64,000 bases of DNA from Streptomyces uncialis (lineage in GTDB: Bacteria; Actinomycetota; Actinomycetes; Streptomycetales; Streptomycetaceae). The notes beneath the pieces are model-generated. The model worked only from the letters and a program-made list of their open reading frames with translations, did no database searches and was not told the origin of the DNA. Below are positions 52,514 to 60,319 of the stretch, in pieces (the stretch's first letter is position 1; each line of letters starts with the position of its first letter). The stretch spans positions 124,001 to 188,000 of the forward strand of contig NZ_LFBV01000005.1 of NCBI RefSeq assembly GCF_001905345.1, given 5' to 3'. A program made the translations under genes and the position numbers.

Positions 52514-52536
52514 TTGTCAGTGGTCGGCCGTACCGT
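52514..52536 (+). promoter_or_regulatory. RecA-NDp/PafBC-type promoter for ogt
   Basis: TTGTCAGTG, 8 nt, TACCGT: perfect match to TTGTCRGTG-N8-TAnnnT, with exactly 7 nt between the -10 and the ATG at 52544. Confidence 0.85.
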
Positions 52537-52543
52537 GGTGGTC

Positions 52544-53107
52544 ATGGACGCTGACGGGCAGGAAGAGCGGGACACACGGCGGCCCGCGTGGGCGGTGGTC
52601 GACAGCGACATCGGGCCGCTGCTGCTGGTCACGACCGCGCGGGGACTGGTCAGCGTCGTGTTCCACGCCCGGGACGCCGTACGCGAGAAGGCGCTGGACG
52701 AGCTGGCGTCCAGGCTCGGCGCGCGGCCGGTGCACGCGCCCGGCGATCCGCTGCTCGCCGAGGCGGTACGGCAGCTCACCGCGTACTTCCGGGGTGAGCT
52801 GAGGGAGTTCACTCTGCCGCTGGACTGGTCGCTGATCTCGGGCTTTCCCCGCGAGGTGCTGCGGGAGCTGGCGGCGGGGGTGCCCTACGGGGCCGTGGTC
52901 GGGTACGGCGAGCTGGCGGGCCGGGTGGGCCAGCCGCGCGCGGCGCAGGCCGTCGGCGCGGCCATGGGCGCCAATCCGCTGCCGGTCGTGGTGCCGTGCC
53001 ACCGGGTCGTCGAGAGCGACGGCGGGATCGGGGGGTTCGGGGGCGGTCTGGAGGCCAAGCGGACCCTGCTGGCGCTGGAGGGAGTGCTTCCGCAGCCGCT
53101 GTTCTGA
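52544..53107 (+). CDS. ogt: Methylated-DNA--[protein]-cysteine S-methyltransferase
   Basis: Suicide repair enzyme that takes alkyl groups from O6-alkylguanine onto its own Cys. 187 residues. Active-site PVVVPCHRVV with the acceptor Cys at residue 152; helix-turn-helix and Arg finger in VPYGAVVGYGELAGRVGQPRAAQAVGAAMGANPLP. The ATG at 52544 is preferred over the GTG at 52502 because the damage-type -10 at 52531-52536 ends 7 nt before it, so the mRNA should be leaderless. The extreme 3' end is echoed in the following spacer by degenerate copies of cgcaggcgctgttcc. Confidence 0.95.
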   Translation: MDADGQEERDTRRPAWAVVDSDIGPLLLVTTARGLVSVVFHARDAVREKALDELASRLGARPVHAPGDPLLAEAVRQLTAYFRGELREFTLPLDWSLISGFPREVLRELAAGVPYGAVVGYGELAGRVGQPRAAQAVGAAMGANPLPVVVPCHRVVESDGGIGGFGGGLEAKRTLLALEGVLPQPLF

Positions 53108-53203
53108 GCCGGCCGCAGGCGCTGTTCCGGACTGGGCGCAGGCGCTCTTGCGTGCGGGCGGGCTGCGGGCCCTGTAGCGGGAAGTCCGCAGGCGCTTCCC
53201 CGG
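53091..53203 (+). repeat. Degenerate repeats of the ogt 3' end
   Basis: cgcagccgctgttc (53091-53104, the last ogt codons) recurs as cgcaggcgctgttccgg (53114-53130), cgcaggcgctcttg (53137-53150) and cgcaggcgcttccccgg (53187-53203). Looks like local duplication. Confidence 0.5.
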
Positions 53204-53307
53204 GCCGGCCACGGCCGTCGGCCGTGAGCGGTCCGTGGGTGTCCTCGCGGGTCGGCGCGGACGATGGCGCTCCGGGCGGAGCGGGCGGCTGGTGTCAGAC
53301 TGCGGCG

Positions 53308-54738
53308 GTGACTCCTGACGCGAGATCTGAGCCCGGCCAGGGCGTTCCCCTCCCGCCACACGGCGACCGGCGGCCCGTGGCGGGCGCCGAGGCGGCCCAA
53401 GGCACCTCTTCGAAGGGGCCGGGCGGGACCGTCCCCGACGAGTCCGTCCCCGGTCTGCCCGGGAGCGCCGGGGAGCTGACCTCGCTGCGCCGCCGGGTCG
53501 CCGCGGTGCTGATAGCCAGCCAGATACTCGGCGGGCTCGGTATCGCCACGGGCATCGCCCTGGCAGCCGTGCTCGCGAAGGAGGTCGGCGGATCGGACTC
53601 GCTGTCCGGTCTCGCGCTCACGGCGACCGTGGCGGGCACAGCGGTCCTGTCGATGCCGCTGGCCTCCCTGATGAACGCGCGCGGACGACGGGCCGGACTG
53701 GTCCTCGCGTACGCGATCGGCGCGTTCGGCGCCGCCCTCGTCGTCGTCGGGGCGTCCGTGGACAGCTTCCCGCTGCTGCTGGCCGGTATGGCCGGGTTCG
53801 GCGCGGCCTCGGCGGCGAACCTCCAGGCCCGGTTCGCGGCGGCCGACCTCGCGGAGCCGCGGTATCGCGGGCGGGCCATCTCCAACGTCGTCTGGGCGAC
53901 CACCGTCGGCGCGGTCCTCGGGCCGAACATCGCGGCCCCGGCGGGTGCGAGCGTCGCGGGTCTGGGCATCCCGGAGGCCGCCGGGCCGTTCCTGTGGGCG
54001 GCGGGGGTGTTCGTGCTCTCGGCGGTTCTGGTGGCCGTGCTGCTGCGGCCCGATCCGCTGCTGGTGGCGCGGGCCCTGGAGCCCGTCGAGGAGCGCGCGC
54101 CCGGCGGCGGTTCGATGCGCGCGGGCTTCACCGCCGTGGCCGCGTCGCCCCGGGCCCGGCTGGCGCTGGTGACCGTCGCCCTGGCGCACACCGCGATGGT
54201 GGCCGTGATGGCGATGACACCCGTCCATCTAGGACATCATGGCGCCGACATCGACCTCATCGGTCTGGTCATCAGCGGCCATATCGCCGGGATGTACGCG
54301 TTCTCGCCCGTCATGGGATGGCTGTCGGACCGGCTCGGCCGGGACTTCGTGATCGCCCTGTCGGTGCTGCTGCTGGCCGGCGCCGCGCTGTTCGCGGGCA
54401 CCGCGGGCGGCGCCCACGGACGGACCGCCACCGGACTGTTCCTGCTGGGCCTGGGCTGGTCGGCCGCCCTGGTCGCCGGTTCGGCGCTGCTCACGGAGTC
54501 GGTACCGGCGCCCGCGCGGGCCGCCGCGCAGGGTCTGTCCGACCTGGTCATGAACACGGCCGCCGGGGTGGGCGGCGCCCTCGCGGGCGTCGTGGTCGCC
54601 ACGGCGGGCTACGGATGGCTGAACCTGTTGGCGGCGCTGCTGCTCCTGCCGCTCGGCGCGCTGGCGCTGTGGACCCGGCCGGGGGCCCGCGGTGAGGCCG
54701 TGGGGCCCGCCGCGAAGGCCGTCGGCGACAGCGGGTAG
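53308..54738 (+). CDS. MFS transporter
   Basis: 476 residues, about twelve hydrophobic segments after a polar N-terminal tail of about 60 residues. GRRAGLVLAYAIGAFGAAL, RYRGRAISNVVWATTVGAVLGPN and the second-half MGWLSDRLGRDFVI are MFS motifs. An exporter-like protein with no assignable substrate. GTG 53308 is used; the region upstream is repeat-derived and unlikely to be coding. A CAGACT hexamer at 53298-53303 could be a -10 for a near-leaderless mRNA. Confidence 0.87.
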   Translation: MTPDARSEPGQGVPLPPHGDRRPVAGAEAAQGTSSKGPGGTVPDESVPGLPGSAGELTSLRRRVAAVLIASQILGGLGIATGIALAAVLAKEVGGSDSLSGLALTATVAGTAVLSMPLASLMNARGRRAGLVLAYAIGAFGAALVVVGASVDSFPLLLAGMAGFGAASAANLQARFAAADLAEPRYRGRAISNVVWATTVGAVLGPNIAAPAGASVAGLGIPEAAGPFLWAAGVFVLSAVLVAVLLRPDPLLVARALEPVEERAPGGGSMRAGFTAVAASPRARLALVTVALAHTAMVAVMAMTPVHLGHHGADIDLIGLVISGHIAGMYAFSPVMGWLSDRLGRDFVIALSVLLLAGAALFAGTAGGAHGRTATGLFLLGLGWSAALVAGSALLTESVPAPARAAAQGLSDLVMNTAAGVGGALAGVVVATAGYGWLNLLAALLLLPLGALALWTRPGARGEAVGPAAKAVGDSG

Positions 54739-54781
54739 CGCGGCCGGGGTCCCGGAGCGCCCGGAAGCGGTCCCGGAGCGC

Positions 54782-55144
54782 TCAGAGGTTGATGTGGTAC
54801 GCCTTGCGCAGCGTCTCGTGGACCGTCCATGTCGTGCGGTCCCCCGCGCGCAGCACCGCCGCGTCCCCCGGGCCGACCTCCAGCGTGTCGCCGCCGTCGA
54901 CCTCGATGGTGGCGCGCCCGCTGATCACCACGAACAGCTCGTCGGCCTCCGTGTCGGTCACCACTCCCGGGGTGATCTGCCAGATGCCGCGCACCTGCTT
55001 GCCGTCCGGGGACTCCCACAGGGTCCGGCCCGTGACGACCGGGTCCCCGGAGACGATCTGAGCCGGATCGAGCGGTTCCGGCGTCAACTCGGCCTGGGGG
55101 ATGTGTACGGCAAATGACGAAAGATTCTGATCGTTCGCGGTCAT
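54782..55144 (-). CDS. Cupin-domain protein
   Basis: 120 residues, one small beta-barrel cupin. WQITPGVVTDTEADELFVVISGRATIEVDGGDTLEVGPGDAAVL covers both cupin motifs, with a reduced set of metal ligands (few His), as in the EutQ/DUF861-like subgroup. Function unknown. ACCCTA on the plus strand at 55153-55158 (TAGGGT on minus) ends 8 nt before the ATG, suggesting a leaderless transcript. Confidence 0.85.
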   Translation of the reverse strand: MTANDQNLSSFAVHIPQAELTPEPLDPAQIVSGDPVVTGRTLWESPDGKQVRGIWQITPGVVTDTEADELFVVISGRATIEVDGGDTLEVGPGDAAVLRAGDRTTWTVHETLRKAYHINL

Positions 55145-55256
55145 GGCCGGTCACCCTAGCGGGCCCGGCGCGCGCCCCGGTGACAGGTCCCGTACGGGTT
55201 TGACGAGGCTTTCGGTCCGCCAGGGATGGAAGAAGGCTCTTGACCCGGGAGGCACT

Positions 55257-56165
55257 GTGGTTCTGGTCGTGTCCAAGGACGTACGCGAGGCGCTGGAGGC
55301 CCGGCGACCGGTCGTCGCGCTGGAGTCCACGATCATCGCGCACGGACTCCCGGCGCCCCGGAACCTGCGGGTGGCCCGCGGCCTGGAGGACGACGTACGC
55401 GCGCGGGGCGCCGTACCCGCGACGATCGCCGTACTCGACGGACGGCCCCATGTCGGCCTGGACGGGCCGCAGCTGGAGCGGGTGGCGAACGACCCGACCG
55501 TCCGCAAGCTGGGCCACCGCGATCTGCCGCTGGCGATGGCCAGCGGGGCCAGCGGCGCGACGACCGTGTCCGCCACCGCGCTGCTGGCGGCCCGCTCGGG
55601 GATCAGGGTGTTCGCGACGGGCGGCCTCGGCGGGGTGCACCGGCAGTGGACCGCGACCCAGGACGAGTCCGCGGATCCGGCCCTGCTCGCCCGGACCCGG
55701 ATCACGGTGGTGTGCGCGGGGGTGAAGTCGATCCTCGACGTCCCGGCGACCCTGCAACGACTGGAGACACTGGGCGTCGCCGTCGCCGGGTACCGCACCT
55801 CCCGCTTCCCCGGCTTCTACCTCACCGACTCCGGGCACCCGGTGGACTGGCGGCTCGACTCCCCCGGCGCCGTCGCGAACGTCATGCGCGCGCAGGACTC
55901 GCTGGGCGGACCCGACTCCGCGCTGATCGTGGCCCGGCCGGTGGCGGAGGCCGAACAGCTCGATCCCGGGCTGCACGCGCGCGTGCTCGACGCGGCGCTC
56001 AAGGAGTGCGACCGACGGGGCATCACCGGCCAGGCGGTGACACCGTTCCTGCTGGACCAACTGGTCCGTCACACCGACGGCGCGTCGCTGGACGCGAATG
56101 TGGCGGCGGTGACGGGGAACGTCCGTCTCGCGGCCCGGATCGCCGCCGCCTGGACCGGGGTGTGA
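55257..56165 (+). CDS. psuG: Pseudouridine-5'-phosphate glycosidase
   Basis: Splits pseudouridine-5'-phosphate into uracil and ribose-5-phosphate. 302 residues. ALESTIIAHGLPAPRN (metal and phosphate) near residue 21, the catalytic Lys at residue 157 in VVCAGVKSILD, and VFATGGLGGVHR near 122 are conserved. The GTG at 55257 has GGGAGG 4 nt upstream. It overlaps psuK by 4 bp (GTGA), a pairing typical of pseudouridine degradation. Confidence 0.94.
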   Translation: MVLVVSKDVREALEARRPVVALESTIIAHGLPAPRNLRVARGLEDDVRARGAVPATIAVLDGRPHVGLDGPQLERVANDPTVRKLGHRDLPLAMASGASGATTVSATALLAARSGIRVFATGGLGGVHRQWTATQDESADPALLARTRITVVCAGVKSILDVPATLQRLETLGVAVAGYRTSRFPGFYLTDSGHPVDWRLDSPGAVANVMRAQDSLGGPDSALIVARPVAEAEQLDPGLHARVLDAALKECDRRGITGQAVTPFLLDQLVRHTDGASLDANVAAVTGNVRLAARIAAAWTGV

Positions 56166-57190
56166 ACGCCGCGCTGCTCGTCCTCGGGGAGGTGATCACG
56201 GACATCGTCGCCCGGCACGCCGCCCCGCTCGCGCCCGGCACCGACACGGCCGCCGTCATCCGCACCGTGCCGGGGGGCGCGGGCGCCAACGTCGCCTGCT
56301 GGGCCGCCCACCAGGGCGCCCCCGATGTCCGTCTGCTGGGCCGGGTGGGCGCCACGACGGCCGCCTGGCACCAGCGCCTGCTCACGGCCGCCGGGGTGCG
56401 CCCCCATCTGGTCGTCGACCCGCACGCGCCCACCGGGACCGTGATCAGCCTGGTCGACGCGGGCGCCGGCGCGGAACGCACCTTCCTCACCGACAGCGGA
56501 ACCGCTCCCCGCCTCGGGGCGGCCGACTGGACGGACGCGTTCCTGGACGGGGTCGCGCGGCTGCATCTGTCGGGCTATCTGTTCTTCACACCGTCCGGTC
56601 GCGGCATGGTGGACGCGGCGAAGTCGTCGGCAAGCGCGCGGGGTGTGCCGGTGAGCGTCGATCCCGCGTCGGCCGGGTTCCTCGGGGACCTCGGGGCCGA
56701 CCGCTTCCTCGCGCTGGCCGACGGGGTGGACATCCTGCTGCCCAGCGAGGACGAGGCACGGCAGCTGACCGGCTGGCCGGACGCCGAAGACGCGGCGGCA
56801 CAGCTGAGCCGCGCATTTCCGCTGGTCGTGGTGAAGCGGGGCGCCAAGGGCGCACTGGTGGCCCGCGACGGAGCGGTTCGGGCCCGGGTCCCCGCGTTTC
56901 CGGTGGCGCGGACCGAGGACACCACAGGGGCGGGCGACGCGTTCACGGGCGCGTTCCTCGCCGGACTGCTCAGGGGCTCGGGGATCACCGACGCGGTAAC
57001 CGAGGGATGCCGTGCGGGTGCCCGGGCCGTGTCCCAGGTCGGCGCCCGCCCGGCGCGTGGGACGGGTGGGACGCAGGGGGTGGACAGGGTGGACAGGGCG
57101 CAGGGGGTACAGGGACCGGATGTGATGCGCGGGCTGCACGGGACTCACAGGACGGACGGGTCGCACGGGACGGACGGGGGACCGTGCTGA
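56162..57190 (+). CDS. psuK: PfkB-family kinase (probable pseudouridine kinase) with a low-complexity tail
   Basis: Ribokinase-fold enzyme, 342 residues. LVLGEVITDIVARH at the start, VPGGAGANVACWAAHQGA near residue 38, and TTGAGDAFTGAFLAGLL near 256 with the catalytic Asp. Coupled to psuG by a GTGA overlap, so it most likely phosphorylates pseudouridine. After about residue 298 the frame runs into a Gly/Arg/Asp/Thr/His tail from imperfect nucleotide repeats (57058-57190), ending in Cys. The tail is probably non-functional or recently extended. Confidence 0.88.
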   Translation: MNAALLVLGEVITDIVARHAAPLAPGTDTAAVIRTVPGGAGANVACWAAHQGAPDVRLLGRVGATTAAWHQRLLTAAGVRPHLVVDPHAPTGTVISLVDAGAGAERTFLTDSGTAPRLGAADWTDAFLDGVARLHLSGYLFFTPSGRGMVDAAKSSASARGVPVSVDPASAGFLGDLGADRFLALADGVDILLPSEDEARQLTGWPDAEDAAAQLSRAFPLVVVKRGAKGALVARDGAVRARVPAFPVARTEDTTGAGDAFTGAFLAGLLRGSGITDAVTEGCRAGARAVSQVGARPARGTGGTQGVDRVDRAQGVQGPDVMRGLHGTHRTDGSHGTDGGPC

Positions 57191-57243
57191 CGGTACGGTG
57201 CGGACATGGCGGAGGGCCGGTGTCACCGGATGGGGTGAGACCC

Positions 57244-57270
57244 GGGAACGGAACGGAATGGTCCGTTCCC
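57244..57270. repeat. Inverted repeat upstream of corA
   Basis: GGGAACGGA and TCCGTTCCC flank 9 nt about 75 bp before the corA start. It could be a terminator for psuK or an operator for corA. Confidence 0.4.
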
Positions 57271-57344
57271 ACAGGCTTCCCCGCACCCGCTCCAGGACTG
57301 GCAGACTTGCCCGCCAAGTCACCATCCAGCACGAGGAGTCCGGC

Positions 57345-58472
57345 ATGTCGGTAGCGGGGAACCTGCGCAAGGTCGGCAACCTCCCAGGGGTCGACGGCCT
57401 GCGCAGGGTCGGGCGAATGGCTCGCAAGCGCCCACGCGTCGATCTGAGTCATCCGGCGCGGTCCCCACTGGGATCGGCGGTCGTCAACTGCGTCCGCTAC
57501 CACGACGGGATACGCCAGCCGGACGGCAAGGACCTGGTGGAATCCGTCGAGCGGACCCGCAAGACCGACAAGGGATTCGTCTGGCTCGGACTGCACGAAC
57601 CGACGGAGCGCCAGTTCGCCGGGGTCGCGGAGCTGTTCGAGCTGCATCCGCTGGCCGTGGAGGACACGGTGCACGCCCATCAGAGGCCCAAGGTGGAGCG
57701 GTACGGGGACACGCTGTTCGCGGTGTTCAAGACCGTCTGCTACGTCGATCATGTCGAACTCACCGCGACCAGTGAGGTGGTCGACACCGGCGAGATCATG
57801 GTCTTCGTCGGCCGAGACTTCGTGATCACCGTGCGGCACGGACGGCACGGCTCGCTCGGGCCCGTACGGGAGGGGCTGGAGGCGGAGCCGCAGCGGCTGG
57901 CGAAAGGGCCGGCGGCGGTGCTGCACGCGATCGCCGACCATGTCGTGGACGACTATCTCCAGGTCACCGACGCGATCCAGGCCGACATGGACCAGATCGA
58001 GTCCGATGTGTTCTCCGAGCAGGGCGCCCGTGTGGACCCGGGGCGGGTCTACCAGTTCAAACGCGAGCTGCTGGAGCTCAAGCGGGCCGTCATACCGCTG
58101 GACCGCCCGCTCCAGGTCCTCGCCACCCAGCCGATGCGCGCGGTCGACCCCGAGATACAGACCTACTTCCGGGACGTCTCCGACCATCTCCAGCGGGTCG
58201 CGGAGCAGATCCACGCCTTCGACGACCTCGTCAACTCCATCCTCCAGGCCCATCTCGCGCAGGTGACGGTCGCGCAGAACTCCGACATGCGCAAGATCAC
58301 GGCCTGGGCGGCGATCATCGCCGTCCCGACGATGCTGTGCGGGATGTACGGCATGAACTTCGAGAACATGCCCGAACTCCGCTTGACGTACGGCTATCCG
58401 GCCGTGCTCGGGGTGATAGCCACGGCGTGCGTCCTGCTGTACCGCGGATTCCGGCGCAACGGCTGGTTGTGA
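57345..58472 (+). CDS. corA: CorA-family magnesium/cobalt transporter
   Basis: 375 residues. A large N-terminal cytoplasmic domain (FVWLGLHEPTERQFAGVAELF, HPLAVEDTVHAHQRPKVERYG), a long helix, and two C-terminal transmembrane helices with the signature GMYGMNFENMPEL between them. All family hallmarks are present; the channel carries Mg2+ and other divalent cations inward. GGAG lies 6 nt before the ATG. No Mg-sensing leader (M-box) was recognised. Confidence 0.94.
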   Translation: MSVAGNLRKVGNLPGVDGLRRVGRMARKRPRVDLSHPARSPLGSAVVNCVRYHDGIRQPDGKDLVESVERTRKTDKGFVWLGLHEPTERQFAGVAELFELHPLAVEDTVHAHQRPKVERYGDTLFAVFKTVCYVDHVELTATSEVVDTGEIMVFVGRDFVITVRHGRHGSLGPVREGLEAEPQRLAKGPAAVLHAIADHVVDDYLQVTDAIQADMDQIESDVFSEQGARVDPGRVYQFKRELLELKRAVIPLDRPLQVLATQPMRAVDPEIQTYFRDVSDHLQRVAEQIHAFDDLVNSILQAHLAQVTVAQNSDMRKITAWAAIIAVPTMLCGMYGMNFENMPELRLTYGYPAVLGVIATACVLLYRGFRRNGWL

Positions 58473-58526
58473 GGACCACGTCCGGGGGCTCCGGGGGAAG
58501 GTCTCCCGAAGTCGATCTCGGGCACA

Positions 58527-58645
58527 CGACGCCGGGTGCGGTTTCTCGGTGCCCATGTCGGTCGCCCGACGCCGGGTGCGGTCGCTCGGCGCCGAGGCCG
58601 GTCGCCCGATGCCGGGTTGCGCGCTCGGTGCCAGGGGCCGGAACC
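58527..58645 (+). repeat. 40-bp tandem repeat, three copies
   Basis: Units start at 58527, 58567 and 58607 with the core CGACGCCGGGTGCGGT. The third unit is degenerate. It lies between the convergent corA and CBS genes and is not coding. Confidence 0.75.
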
Positions 58646-58693
58646 GGGGCTGAAGGCCCGGGGCAGAGGGTCGGAGCCGGGTTGGAGCCGGGG

Positions 58694-59113
58694 TCAGTGT
58701 GTGGCGTACACGCTCTCGACCCAGGCGGCGATCTGCTCGTCCGACAGATGTCCGGCGAGATCGGCTTCGCTGATCATCCCGACCAGCCGCTTGTCCTCGA
58801 TGACGGGCAGACGGCGGATCTGGTGCCCCTGCATCTCCTGGAGCACCTCGCTGACGTCGGCGCCCGAGTCGACCCAACGGGGCGTGCCCTGGGCGAGGTC
58901 ACCGGCGGTGACCCGGGACGGATCGTGGCCCATCGCCACGCACTCCACGACGATGTCGCGGTCGGTGAGGATGCCGCAGAGGCGTTCCTCCGCGTCGGCG
59001 ATGGGGAGTGCGCCTACGCCCAGGTCACGCATCAACTGAGCCGCGCGGTCAAGGGTCTCGTGCGCGGGAATCCACTGGGCGCCGCGGTGCATCATGTCTC
59101 CGGCGGTGGTCAT
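58694..59113 (-). CDS. CBS-domain protein
   Basis: 139 residues consisting of one CBS pair (Bateman module): MRDLGVGALPIADAEERLCGILTDRDIV and MQGHQIRRLPVIEDKRLVGMISEADLAGHL. Such stand-alone modules bind adenine nucleotides or similar ligands. GGAGG lies 6 nt before the ATG. No partner gene is obvious nearby. Confidence 0.93.
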   Translation of the reverse strand: MTTAGDMMHRGAQWIPAHETLDRAAQLMRDLGVGALPIADAEERLCGILTDRDIVVECVAMGHDPSRVTAGDLAQGTPRWVDSGADVSEVLQEMQGHQIRRLPVIEDKRLVGMISEADLAGHLSDEQIAAWVESVYATH

Positions 59114-59444
59114 GCGGTACCTCCTGGTGCCGGACGGCCGGCGCGGCGCGGGGGGCGTCGCTGGTCCCGGCGCCCTTCATTCTCTCCGGGGCGCGGAGGG
59201 AGCGCACCCGCTGGGGACGGCGACCGCGTCGGGGGTACGGCGGCGCCGGAGGGCGACGCCCGCGTATGGCGATGCGCGCCTTGGCCATGGCCGGGCCCCA
59301 TCGGTCGGGGTTGACTGAGGAGCGCGGGCCGGACGCGTACGGGCAGCGGGCCCCTCACCCGCAAGGGCTCACCGGCGAGGACCCGGTCGGCCCGGCGAAC
59401 ACACAGATGGCCTGGCAAGCACACAGTCGGCAAGGAGTGGTCTG
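59114..59444. other. CBS/DUF1772 divergent intergenic region
   Basis: 331 bp containing the ribosome sites of both flanking genes (GGAGG on minus near 59108-59124; AAGGAG on plus near 59430). I see no supported gene, repeat or clear promoter. Confidence 0.4.
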
Positions 59445-59927
59445 ATGATCGACGGAGCGTTGTTCGTGGTGGTGCTCGTGGGAGCCCTGGTGTGCGCGGT
59501 GTCGGCGGGCGCGCTCTACGCGTTCTCCAGCTTCGTGATGAAGGGCCTGACCGCCCTGCCCCCCGCGCAGGGCATCGCGGCGATGCAGGCGATCAACAGG
59601 GCCGCGCCGGGCCCGGCGTTCATGGTGGCCTTCCTCGGCGGGGCCCTGCTGAGCGCGGTGATCGCCGTGTTCACCCTGGTGTCCTGGCCGGGCGAGGGCG
59701 GGCCGCTGCTGCTCGTCGGCTGCGCGCTGTACCTGTTCGGGATGCTGGGAATCAGCGCCGTGGCGCACTTCCCGCGCAACGACGCGTTGGACAAGGTCGA
59801 CCCCGAGGCACCGGCCAGTGCCGCGTACTGGCGCGACTGGGCCCGGGAGTGGACCAGGTGGAACCACATACGCACGGCCGCCGCGCTCGCGGCCGCGACC
59901 CTGTTCGTCCTGGCACTCGTCCGGTGA
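59445..59927 (+). CDS. DUF1772 (anthrone-oxygenase-like) membrane protein
   Basis: 160 residues, four hydrophobic segments. FVVVLVGALVCAVSAGALYAFSSFVMKGL at the N-terminus, PAQGIAAMQAINRAAPGPAFMVAFL, and the HFPRNDALDKVDP plus YWRDWAREWTRWNHIRTAAAL pattern that defines the family. Related proteins in fungi act as anthrone oxygenases, but most bacterial members are uncharacterised. AAGGAG lies 9 nt before the ATG. Confidence 0.88.
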   Translation: MIDGALFVVVLVGALVCAVSAGALYAFSSFVMKGLTALPPAQGIAAMQAINRAAPGPAFMVAFLGGALLSAVIAVFTLVSWPGEGGPLLLVGCALYLFGMLGISAVAHFPRNDALDKVDPEAPASAAYWRDWAREWTRWNHIRTAAALAAATLFVLALVR

Positions 59928-60080
59928 GCCCGATACGGGAGCGGGGCGTCCGATACGGGAGCGGGGAGCCCGGTGCGGAGGCGGTGTGTCCGGTGAGCCC
60001 GGTGCGGTGAGCCCGGTGCGGGAACGATGAGCCCGGTGCGGCGGTGAGTGCCACCCCCGCCGGACCCGCGCCCGGACGAC

Positions 60081-60203
60081 GCCCCACCTCGGCCCCCGCC
60101 CGACCGCCGCCCGCACGGGTCCCGTAGCCCGCGCCCCACCTCGGCCCCCGCCCGACCGCCGCCCGCACGGGTCCCGTAGCCCGCGCCCCACCTCGGCCCG
60201 CGC
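60081..60203 (+). repeat. 52-bp tandem repeat, about 2.4 copies
   Basis: Units begin at 60081, 60133 and 60185 with the core gccccacctcggcccccgcc. The first two are almost identical over 52 bp, which indicates recent duplication. Part of a 392-bp gene-free stretch (59928-60319) that also holds short cggtgagcccggtgcgg repeats at 59930-60050. Confidence 0.85.
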
Positions 60204-60319
60204 CGGACGGAGCCCGCCCCGTCCCCACCCGCCAGGCCCGGCGACGGCCCCCGTACCGGTCGGCGCCGCAGCCCCCCGCGTCGTATCGTGGCCCCAGAGC
60301 GCACGCGAGGGAGACGGCC

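Noticed and set aside
57191..57344. Mg-sensing M-box riboswitch before corA
   Set aside because: The 154-bp leader has only a short inverted repeat and none of the conserved M-box elements I know.
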